Positions 52,401 to 61,494 of a stretch of 64,000 bases of DNA are shown piece after piece. The first letter of the stretch is position 1, and each line of letters begins with the position of its first letter. Under the pieces are notes generated by a model. That model saw only the letters and a list, made by a program, of their open reading frames with translations, searched no databases and was not told the origin of the DNA. Where the stretch lies: NCBI RefSeq assembly GCF_001625305.1, contig NW_017803490.1, forward strand, positions 470,049 to 534,048. The letters run 5' to 3'. The DNA is from Branchiostoma belcheri. Taxonomy: Eukaryota; Chordata; Leptocardii; Amphioxiformes; Branchiostomatidae. A program made the position numbers and the translations under genes.

Positions 52401-55400
52401 CCAAGTTAGTATCAGAGATAGCAGACTTCACCCCCTTACCATACTTCAAAGAGGCAGCCTTGCTGGTAGCTTTTTGTGACCCTAAGAGCTTGAAGCTCAT
52501 TCTAGGCATTTCTACCTTTTTCCTAAAGCCATGTCAACTTACATGTATTTCCTTGATTTTGCAATTTGACTGCGGACAAAAATACAGTCAAACATGCCCA
52601 AGGGGCCCCCGCCTCGTTTTTTGTGATCACAGAATTTTTTTCATAGGCACAAACATAACCGATCTGCCCAGAATGAATTGTAAGGCTACACCAATTTAAT
52701 TTGTTGGTTCTCGGATATTTTCAGAAAAACGGGAAAAAATAATAAAAAATAGGTCTAGGCATCCTATTATAGCCCCAAACGCTACGATAGGAGCCATGAA
52801 AACAACACAAAAGGCTGGGTTAATATTTAAACAATGAATTTTGAACTTTTAATCATAAATGGAAAAACTCTAACAACTAGGAAGAAAAGGACTCAACTAT
52901 TGGGGGCCAAGTATGAGCATTTTTTATTTGATTCAGAACCGTGATCTTTTTTTTTTTTTTGGCAAATCAGAAAAAAATGAAGAGGCGAATCTGAGAACCA
53001 ACAAATTAAATTGGTGTGGCCTTATATACACAATTTGAATGACCCAACACTGAAAAACCTCAATGCTATACCATGACATGAATGAATTCAGGTGTTCTAC
53101 TGCACTCACTGATTGTGTTTTGGCTGAACATTTCACCCCGGTACAGTCGGCGTTCCTTGTGCACCTGATGGTAGCCAGTGTGGGCATGAGGGACGTCACA
53201 TTGGCGGCCAGCTGGTCTATGGACCTGCACTGCCCGTTTGGATCAACAGGGGGCAGCGCAGGACTGGTGGGCGATGCTTGCGATGTTGTGTCCTGTGTAT
53301 CAATAGGCAAATAATTAGAAACTAGAAAAATAACATTTGCAAAGCAAGCGCATAATGTTAACCTTCGCATATGGTCTGCTCTGTTAATTATTCCACAAAC
53401 ACATTCATATAATTTATATGGTCAGACAGGAGTTTAAATCCCTCCTGCTATAAAATTGCAACATGGTGTAACCCAACACTAGTTACCATGGTGACAGACG
53501 TCTGGTTCAGGTCATTGACCTTTATTTGTTTGGAGAAGAAGAAGAAGAAGAAGGAAACAGAGCAAAAACAATATGTTTTCCTTTGGTAAACACAAATATC
53601 ATGTATTCTGATACAGTCAGCAATTTTATGACTCTAAGGCATCAGTCTTTGTCAACTAATTACTGTGTACTTAATCATTCAGTGTGTCTATAAGAGTATA
53701 ATGTCATTTTTGGTTGCTTACTAACTCAGTGACCAACAGCAAACAATTACACTGTACATGTGTACATGTATATTAGATATCCATAACATGGTACATTTCT
53801 CCGAGATCAAGATGTACAGTCGACATCAAAAATTTGGAGGTACGTGTTTCTACCATTGAAAAACAGTCACTGATTGAAGAATATTCCTACTAAGGCCACA
53901 CCAATTTATTTCCTTGGTTAACGGATTCGCCGCTTCGTTTTTTTGCCAAAATGAAATAAAAATAAAAACAGAACAAAAATCCATACTCTCGGGTCCCGAA
54001 TTGGGGGCCCCAAAATCCACCCGGTACGTTGTAATTTTTCAAAATTTGGGCATAGTTAACAGCATTAAAAATACATTGCTTTAAGGCAGAAACATTTTCC
54101 TGAGTGCAATTTGTTTGGAAAGCTAGGTTGCCTCTTCAAAAGTTCGTCAAATTCTTTTGATATAGAACTCGCCCCCCACCCCCTTTGCACATGTCATGTC
54201 ACCATTCATGGGACAAAACTTCACGGACGACAAACGTACGGCAGATTTACTGAGTCATCGTGCCTGTAACAACATATCATCTCCCTTTTAGATATATATT
54301 ATATTTTGAAACACGTATTGTGTCGGAAACGTGCTAGTAAAGGGCGTTAAAAGTGATCGGCCCAACGTATAAACTCGGCCTGGGCGGCACATGCACACAC
54401 ACCTTCAAAACGATCTATTTTCCAGGGAATATGTAAAAATAACATGACATAACAATGTATTCTGGCATCACAAACTGTATTACTCCCAAAAAGTACAAAA
54501 TCCTACCACAAACATGGGAATTTCGCAAAGTAAAAAGTCCTCCATGCACATGCACGTATGTCCATTCACTAAAGCAACTTTTTCTCACGATCGGAAGAGT
54601 CCACTTCGAGTAGGGGGAAACAGGTCCTTTTAATTATAGAAGTTACTCTGTGAAAAATACTACATGTGCTTGTGGCATTCTAACAATGTTACATCTTATT
54701 TAGATACCTATAAACAGGAGTACAATTACAAATAATGCATTAATTATTATATCTAAATTTTTGAATAAAATGGTTCCCCCTACAAATAAAAAATCCCCAT
54801 ACATCAAGGACTTTATAGTGAAACCCTAGACCATTGAATTTGTGGCAACTTGAAGAGTGTGTCATTGTGGCTATTTGTTTGAATTTTGGCTATGTATAAT
54901 GTAGCTGTAGCATACCTAAAGTGTATAATGGGAAATATAAAATGGATACTACCGGTAGTATTTGGGAATTGGGGAAAGATAAAAAAAAAAGATATAAAAT
55001 ATCTGTTTAAGTAGTTAATTCTTTTGACAATAACTTTTAAACATTCCTGGAAATTTGTCTAAAACATATATTTAGGATATTGTAAATTTCAAGCTCTAAA
55101 TAACTTCCATATCAGCCAGACACAATAGAATGCCCAGCCCAGTGGTAAGCTGTGTTCCCTCAACTCTAAGAAAACAATGGGATCTGAACAGAGCTCCCTG
55201 ATTTAAACCACTCTTTGGAACTTTGAAAGATGAATAAAAGTGAAACCAGTTGGATCAGAGTCTTGTCAACTGACAGTTTGTTGTTCATACAGTAAAGATG
55301 TGTATCTTGCAAAATAATACGAATAATTGTAAAGGGATGTAAAAGAAGTTGCTCATGTAGTAATGGTCCTTTCAGTTTAATAAGTGTCCAATATAATGTC

Positions 55401-58400
55401 TTATATCATTTTGTAACTTAACTTAATGCATTGCTTACTACATGGCTGTATGGCAGGTAGTCTCAAATTTTTATTTTTATTTTTTTTTCGCCCGCCCGCT
55501 CCATTTTTTTTCTTGAAAAATCCGTTAACCAAGAAATTAAATTGGTGTGGCCTAACTGTTACTTTTAAGTAACTGATGAACTTCTTGAGCAATAAAAGTT
55601 TTGAATACTTACTGGAGCTGGAGTTGTTACAGCAGGTTTTGGTTGAACAGTGGGTCTGACTGGAGGCTGTGGGTGTACTGTGGGCCTGACTGGGGGTTGT
55701 GGGTGTACAGAGGGTCTGACAGGGGGTTGTGGGTATACTGTTGTCCGTGGAGGCTGGGGTGGTTTTGTGGCCGGTCGTACAGGCTCGGGCGTTGGGTGAC
55801 CTGTGGGATGGATTGTCAACAATTTTTAAACACTTTTTCACACATTTTTAAACATTTCTTCACACAATTTCACACATATTTTACACACTTTTTCACATAT
55901 GCTGGTGTCCCCTCTGGTATATTTCCTGATGTGGGTAACTTTAATTTCTGAAAGTTGCTGACCTGCACCAGTACAAGAAGTCTAAAGCTGATCGATACTT
56001 CACTGATGGATGGCTGTCAATCTCACCCGAATCTGATATCTGAGAGCAGAATGCAGACAATCACAGTGATCTGCCAGGGGGGACACCGTAAGCGAAAGCA
56101 CATTGACTTCAGGGCTCTAGAACAGTGTTATATTTGAAAGGTCCCCTCTGTGACGTCTATTGCTTCAGGAACATTACTAACCTGGGGTACAAGAGGGGAC
56201 AGAGATGTCCTGTTCTGGGATGACATCATACTCCAGAGGGTAAACCATCATACCAAAGATTTCTGTTCCTCCCAAAAGTTTCACCTGGAAAGGAAAGAAG
56301 AATTCATCAATCATAATACAACACAACATGAGATTAATCAACCTTCCTGTCATATTCTTATACAAATGTATTGATACTGGAAAGGATACAGAACATGTAC
56401 ATGTATGTAAGAACAGTGTAGAGACAAATAGGCACTAATAAGTTTTTTTCAGTATGCTGCCACATAGCTGTTTCATCCAGTAGTCACAAACTATAACTTC
56501 AATATACAGCAATCCATTTTTTCACTGCACTGCAAAAATTAATAGCTACAAACTAAAATTAATGTACAGTATGAGTGTAAGATATGATAATTGGAATTCT
56601 AAAAATATGAGATTGTGGGAAAAAGTGTTACCCCGATGGACAAAGTGTCCTCATCCTTCTTCTCCAGCTTGACTTGTAGATACCCCTGTATGTGCTCCTG
56701 GATCCCCAGCACAGGAAAATCACCACTTAACCCTGCAAACACAAACATACAAGCATCACAATCTGTATCTGTATCTGCAACATGTCTTTAACATTAAAAA
56801 AGCTTCAATCATCCAGAATGAGTGCTCCCAGGGCTAGGACAAAGCGGCTCCAGCAGTCCTTTCTCCATAGGGCCATAGCCCTATACAACAAAGAACTGAC
56901 GTATCACTAGTTTTATTTTTCCTAAACCTCATCTGTATATAGTTTTTTGCTTGGTACAAATTCTTTATGTATTATAGTGTATATGAGGGTGTGTATATAG
57001 TGTTTGTTTTGCCTATTGTAACTTTTATTTTCTGTACGCAAACTCTTTCAATTCAGGGATTCTCATCCCTGCTGCAAGGTTTGCTTTTGGTGTTGAAATA
57101 AACTATCTCTAAATACTGTCAATTTGACTTTGAGAACTTTTATCAGAACTTTTATCAGGGCTTGAAATTCATTTTTGGGAATAGGTGCACTGGTGCACCC
57201 AACCTTAAAAAATAGGTGCACACAATTTTTTGGGTGCACCATATAAAACAAAACCTAATTACAGATCTTACTGCTCCTCCTCTGAGCTTGAGTTTGAAAT
57301 GGGAGCTAACTTCAAAATCTTACACAAGTACTTCAACAAAGATTTTATTATTTTTCTGACACTTCAATGCCAAGAATATCCTGTACACTCTTAAACATTT
57401 AATATGTACAAAAATACCTACAAATATATTTGGGTGCACCAGTGCACCCACAGAAAAAAATTGGGTGCACAGCTCCAAATTTGGGTGCACTAAGGTGCAC
57501 ATGCACCCAGTATTTCGAGCCCGGGAAGAGCATAATAATTATGTACATGTACATGTCTATTGTTCTGACCTGGTATCTCATACATGTCGTTGTGCTGGAT
57601 AGTCTGGTGGTAGTTGACACCTAAAGATGGCACCACCACGTTCACACTCATGCTGACAGGGGAGCTGCAGTGTTGGAGACTGGCTGAGGTTGTGAACTCC
57701 GTACCAGCCTGGAGGGGGGATAGGGGGTTATGTATAAGTTTTTATTATGTTTAGGCCATGTTGATTTGATGATATGGATGACATCCTCTGGGAACCCCAA
57801 AACTGATGCGAGCATGTGAATAAAAAAAAAAGTTTGACAGAATGGTATGGTGAACAATCTACTCTTCAAATTCATTTTCTTACATTTTTGTCTTTTTCGT
57901 TTGATTTTGCCATTCTACGACATTGGTATCTTTTTCAAATATTTCTTTACAACAATACAAGGGATACAGAATACACTTCAAATGAAAGGTATCCTTAGCC
58001 TCTACCAGGCTTTGTGAGGTGGCTGGAAAGAGTAGAAATTGGCCAAATAGAGAGACAGCATGCCAGGGGAGTTGGTCTGCTGGAGAGAATAGTTTGCCGC
58101 TCCCGAAGCCTGTGCAGAGTTGCTATGATCAAATGGTATAAAAGTATTCCCCTCATTATTCCAACAAAAGAACTATCTCAGTGCAGAAGATCATTTAAGC
58201 AATAAACCAACCAGTGCATCGTGGGGAAACATGCTTGGTATGATCTTTAATAGTATTATTATATGGGGTTCTCTTTTCTCTAAGTTTTGTGTTTATTTTG
58301 ACGGGAAAACGTATGGACATTTTCGTGACTTCTGAGACTTTCTGTTAAATGTTCACACCGCCATTCATGTCACTGTCCGTCACGGCCCAGTCGCAAAGCA

Positions 58401-58746
58401 ATTAAAAGGATAATCTAGCTACTTGGCACCTATGAGATTGTGATTAGTGAACTTCAAAGAATGTAGCGACCCCCGACAGGCTTCGGGTGTGGCAAAATGT
58501 ACTGTCTAGCCGACCAAACTCCCTTGGCATGTTATCTCTCTATTTGACCGGTCTCTACTCTTTCCAGCCTCCTCCCAAAGCCTGGTAGAGGCTATTGTAT
58601 CCTTACCAGAGCAGTCCCAGTGCAGGCTATCCCTGTGCAGCTATCATTGCGATGACAGTGGATGGTCCCGCCTGGGGGGGACCGGATCTGACTGATAATG
58701 TTGTCCAGAGAAGTGCATTCTGGGTTGGCAGGCAATGCAAGGTACC
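49456..58746 (-). CDS. Membrane protein with two copies of a four-exon extracellular module (partial)
   Basis: Minus-strand exons: 58607-58746, 57570-57708, 56632-56732, 56182-56284, 55613-55800, 53110-53292, 51905-52040, 51387-51472, 50904-50991, 50172-50210, 49456-49577. All phases join, giving 441 open codons. The first four exons are module 1: Cys-rich head with IHCHRNDSCTGIACTG, then CSSPVSMSVNVVVP, then two hydrophobic/beta-like exons ending VPSCTPG. Exon 5 is a Pro-rich linker of PQPPVRPTVH repeats. Exons 6-9 are module 2 with the same order (IRCTRNADCTGVKC, CADPVSMDVNIK, MPPCPSG) and the same exon phases. Exon 10 is a short stalk. Exon 11 has a helix (MVIVGAVVGSVLGVVMLCVL) then RRWRK and SVYGDMQ. 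The signal-peptide exon(s) and the end of the tail were not found. Family unknown; a type I surface protein is inferred. Confidence 0.75.
49725..49800 (-). repeat. Repeat M fragment
   Basis: TTGGAAATTACAGTTTAAAC, inverse of the end of 15863-16205, plus ACCAACACAGATAAAC. Confidence 0.55.
49878..50095. mobile_element. Foldback element, family I
   Basis: AGTTAAAACTTTTGGTCCAA to CTCAGTAGACTGACCCAGTG, then the inverse GGGTCAGTCTACTGAGGAAG. The return arm is truncated after AGAGTGACC. Confidence 0.7.
50461..50810 (+). mobile_element. MITE, family B, TTAACGGAT subfamily
   Basis: Ends GGCCACACTAATTTAATTTC and AAATTAAATTGGTGTGGCCT; complete. In an intron of the two-module gene. Confidence 0.87.
50992..51030 (-). 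repeat. MITE family B end fused to a splice acceptor
   Basis: On the minus strand, GGCCACACCAGTTTGATTTG followed by TTGTTTTGTGTTTTTTCAG matches the family B terminus (GGCCACACCAATTTAATTTG, then TTGGTTCTCGGATTTTTTCAG). It stops exactly at the AG of the exon 50904-50991. The pyrimidine tract and AG may come from the element. Confidence 0.55.
51575..51665 (+). repeat. ACAGTCAAACCTG repeat fragment
   Basis: Same start as 20340, with inverted GGCCACC / GGTGGTC words. Confidence 0.45.
52086..52395 (+). repeat. 3' tail of a non-LTR retrotransposon, family J
   Basis: ACATCCGAAAACCCACAAAT, CAAACCCAGTAGTTTTTACT and the tail CATTAATTTGCAATAAAAC, inverse of 41637-41840. Confidence 0.6.
52683..53022 (+). 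mobile_element. MITE, family B
   Basis: Ends AAGGCTACACCAATTTAATT and TTAAATTGGTGTGGCCTT. The interior has GGAGCCATGAAAACAACACA. Confidence 0.85.
53327..53596 (-). repeat. Dispersed repeat, family C
   Basis: The minus-strand end GCTTGCTTTGCAAATGTTAT lies about 34 bp before the acceptor of exon 53110-53292, sense-oriented with the host gene. Confidence 0.78.
53893..55553 (+). mobile_element. Possible long family B element, 1.66 kb, with a different interior
   Basis: The left end AGGCCACACCAATTTATTTC with TTGGTTAACGGATTC and the right end AATCCGTTAACCAAGAAATT to GGTGTGGCCT are proper TTAACGGAT-subfamily termini. The interior (about 53980-55470) shares nothing with the other copies and has no long ORF. 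Either the interior is another insertion, or two solo ends lie by chance in the right orientation. Confidence 0.45.
57158..57522 (+). mobile_element. MITE-like repeat, family D
   Basis: Ends CAGGGCTTGAAATTC and AGTATTTCGAGCCCG, with GTGCACC clusters near both ends. In an intron of the two-module gene. Confidence 0.78.
57755..57830 (+). repeat. Family A fragment
   Basis: GGCCATGTTGATTTG, GGATGACATCCTC and CTGATGCGAGCATG resemble the left end of family A. Confidence 0.4.
57998..58593. mobile_element. Foldback element, arms about 100 bp
   Basis: TAGCCTCTACCAGGCTTTGT, then TGGCTGGAAAGAGTAGA, AAATAGAGAGA and GGAGTTGGTC, return inverted from 58490 to 58593 (AAAGCCTGGTAGAGGCTA). Flanks read GGTATCCT and TGTATCCT, an imperfect 8-bp duplication. 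The right flank overlaps the donor of exon 58607-58746. Confidence 0.75.
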
Positions 58747-58859
58747 CTGGGGGAAAAATATTGAATCTTTATTTGCAAGTCCATGCCAGCTTTTCATGCA
58801 CATGGGGCTGAATGCATACATCACAGAATACGATGTTACATGTATATTATACTGAGTAA

Positions 58860-59935
58860 CATAGTACATGGGATAGAAAAGAATAACGTAAAAGTCTTAA
58901 CAACTACAGTACTACTAGAGAATACATTCTATCTAATCTAGGTCTTGAAGATTTCTTCTCTCCTTTTAAAGAAAATGGAGATGAATTCACAATTAATAGT
59001 TTTTCGAAATTCTATTGTGTGTTCATTATAATATTGGTAGACATAAGATGACTGAATATCTCTTTCTTTGTTCTACTATTAATAGAGAGTTTTGGATTGC
59101 AATTGCTGGATACGTAACTTTCATTAATAAATGGTACTTACAGACTAGCTACCAATACTAGCTGTATAACAGTATACTGTAATTTACTTTATGTTCACGG
59201 TACCAAAAGTTCATGGTCAGAGAAAAATGGACATGTTCCCGGAAGTATATATTCGCGGTGGTGACAGATGCAGGAAAAAGAAAGTCCTGGAATTATTTGT
59301 TAACTATAATGATAAGTTCACGGTACAGAAGTGACAGTGAAAACTGTGGACATTATACTTTTATAGTAACGTTACCATAAAAAATAAGGAATTACAGTAT
59401 ACAGAGCTACTGGAAAGGGTAGCAGTCCGTTAAGCTGTGGTCTACTGTTCATTGTGTTTGTAAAAAAATGCTTTTAATGGAATTTCTCTGGTACAGTAAC
59501 GTTAATTAAGCCTATAACTTTATTTAAATTATATATACTGTACTGTACAAAGCATCTGTCTTCTCTGTCATGGCCAGTGTTAAATTGAGCTAAAACTGGA
59601 TCGAAAAATCACTTTTTCCCTTCTTAATAAACATTTATTTTAAGCCTATCTCTGGTTTTTAAAGTTTGCTAAGTTGTGTAAAGGTACTAGTAGTTTGTCA
59701 ACACACACTATCTCTGGTTTCGAAAGTTTGCAAACATAGTGTGTTAAGTTAACATAGTTGGTAAACACTTCAGACATTGTAAATATACTGTCTTACGTCT
59801 GTAAACATATTTTATAAGCACTCTTGTTACCATCAGGTAATATATTATGTCTATATAACGAGGTTATCTAGTTGCGTGCCCTCTCTGCCTGGTACGTAAG
59901 TCGACAGGCGGCCATTTAAAATTTATACCTCCACA
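58860..59935. other. No gene recognised; SINE tail at about 59445-59612
   Basis: 59445-59612 resembles the tail of the SINE at 48715 (TGTTCATTGTGTTTG, CATCTGTCTTCTCTGTCATG, GAGCTAAAACTGG). The rest is AT-rich. The missing first exon of the two-module gene was sought here without success. Confidence 0.45.
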
Positions 59936-60110
59936 GGGCTCGAAATACTGGGTGCATGTGCACCCAAAATTGGAGCTGTGCACCCAATTGTTTTCTGTGG
60001 GTGCACTGGTACACCCAAATATTTTGTAGGTATTTTTGTACATATTAGATGTAAATAATATACAGGATATTCTTGGCATCTAACGTTAAGTGTCAGAAAA
60101 TAATAAAATC
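59936..60110 (-). mobile_element. MITE-like repeat, family D, cut by a retroelement
   Basis: Starts CAGGGCTCGAAATACTGGG and follows the family to GTGTCAGAAAATAATAAAATC. It then changes to unrelated sequence at 60111-60117, while other copies continue. This marks the 5' border of the retroelement. Confidence 0.8.
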
Positions 60111-60282
60111 ATGTTGGGATTGCGCAATAGGCGTAATTCCCGGGGATTGCACTGGAGATTGAGGAGTTGGGTCGCCCCCCTCTAAGGGGAAGCCAGGGGC
60201 GCATGCGCATTAGCCTGTTCATTTTCCAACCGAAAGGGAGCAGCCATTTTCGGTCCTTTAGCAATCTTCTGTCTTCCGAACC

Positions 60283-61446
60283 ATGTGGGGCGCTGGAAAG
60301 CGTAAGACCCGTAAACCAGCCCGATTCAGCGACTTCACGGACGACCCGGACTTGGCTGACGACTTCTCTCATGACTCCGACGCGCTGTCGGCCCATTCTT
60401 CGCGTCACAGTCGGTCGGGACTCCAGGAGCACATGGAGCGTGAGCTCCAAAACATGAGCAAAGACTTGGAGGAACTGAAGCTGGACATCCAGCGCACAAA
60501 GGACGACCGTACGACGCCCAAAGAACCGCTGGCACGGCAGTCTTCAGGTCGCAAGAGGTCGTCTTCTCCCTCCTCGCAGCGTTTATCGAGGATTTCGGCC
60601 GCCGTGCTGAGAGATTTTCGAAAGATGGCAGGTGACGTCACGAAGCGTGCCAATAGCTCTCCGCCCCCCTCCCACAGGTCCCGACGCCCGTCTCGGAAGT
60701 TGCACAGCTCCCCGGAGTTCTCGTCTACGTCCTCATCTTCGGACAGGAGTGTGTCTTCTGACACGAGTTATGGAGGTAAGCCTTCTCGCTCTCGATCTAG
60801 TAAGAAGAAGAAGTCGATGAAGAGCGGCTTACATAGAAAGGCAACAGATAGTGTGAAATGCCGAGTCATATATCCGCAAGAACGCCTGCCCGTCACGGAG
60901 GCAGGGGCTGTGAAGTACCATGATATGGAATGGCACCAGTTTCTGTACGGCTCTATGGATATCATTATATCAGCTGATGTGTCGAGGGCTGAGCGTAAAC
61001 AACGCCAGAAGATCCTGAGATTCCTCATGCTTGAGGTACCAGAGTTCGGGTACAAGTCCATCCTTGACTTCAACGCTCACATCTTTGGGATGGTAGAGAG
61101 AAAGGAACTGCACTGGACGGACAGGAAATTCATGAAAAAGGTCCAGGCGATGAAATCACAGCATTTACGGCGGCCGTTCGAGCACAAGGGTGGATCAAAC
61201 AGTTCAAATCAATCTCAGAGAAGATACCTGCCAATGACATGCAAGGACTATAACAAGGGGGCATGTGAAGCCAGTCCTGATGCTAAACGGGCACATAGGA
61301 ACAGCACTGGCCAAACCGTTTACCACTTCTGCCGGCCTTGCATCATCATGCGACAATCACGACAGGAGCACCCGGCCACACAGTGTCCCTACGGCGACCC
61401 GGCATACAGGGCTAAGCACACGCCCCCTGCCGGCCAGACAGCATGA
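60283..61446 (+). CDS. Gag-like ORF1 of the DIRS/Ngaro-type element, 387 aa
   Basis: Starts at ATG in the context GAACCATGTGG. The N-terminal half is charged and Ser/Arg-rich (repeated SSSS, KKKKS), with a predicted coiled stretch at about 50-70 (MERELQNMSKDLEELKLD). The middle (about 190-290) looks globular with WHQFLYGSMD. The C-terminus is Cys/His-rich (CKDYNKGAC, then FCRPC and QCPYGD), which may be a zinc-binding nucleic-acid-binding region. Position before RT supports a Gag role. ORF2 starts 48 bp downstream. Confidence 0.7.
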   Translation: MWGAGKRKTRKPARFSDFTDDPDLADDFSHDSDALSAHSSRHSRSGLQEHMERELQNMSKDLEELKLDIQRTKDDRTTPKEPLARQSSGRKRSSSPSSQRLSRISAAVLRDFRKMAGDVTKRANSSPPPSHRSRRPSRKLHSSPEFSSTSSSSDRSVSSDTSYGGKPSRSRSSKKKKSMKSGLHRKATDSVKCRVIYPQERLPVTEAGAVKYHDMEWHQFLYGSMDIIISADVSRAERKQRQKILRFLMLEVPEFGYKSILDFNAHIFGMVERKELHWTDRKFMKKVQAMKSQHLRRPFEHKGGSNSSNQSQRRYLPMTCKDYNKGACEASPDAKRAHRNSTGQTVYHFCRPCIIMRQSRQEHPATQCPYGDPAYRAKHTPPAGQTA

Positions 61447-61494
61447 CTAGCTCCACCATCAGCCGAGTCTGCTAGCCTACTGACCGCACGATTT

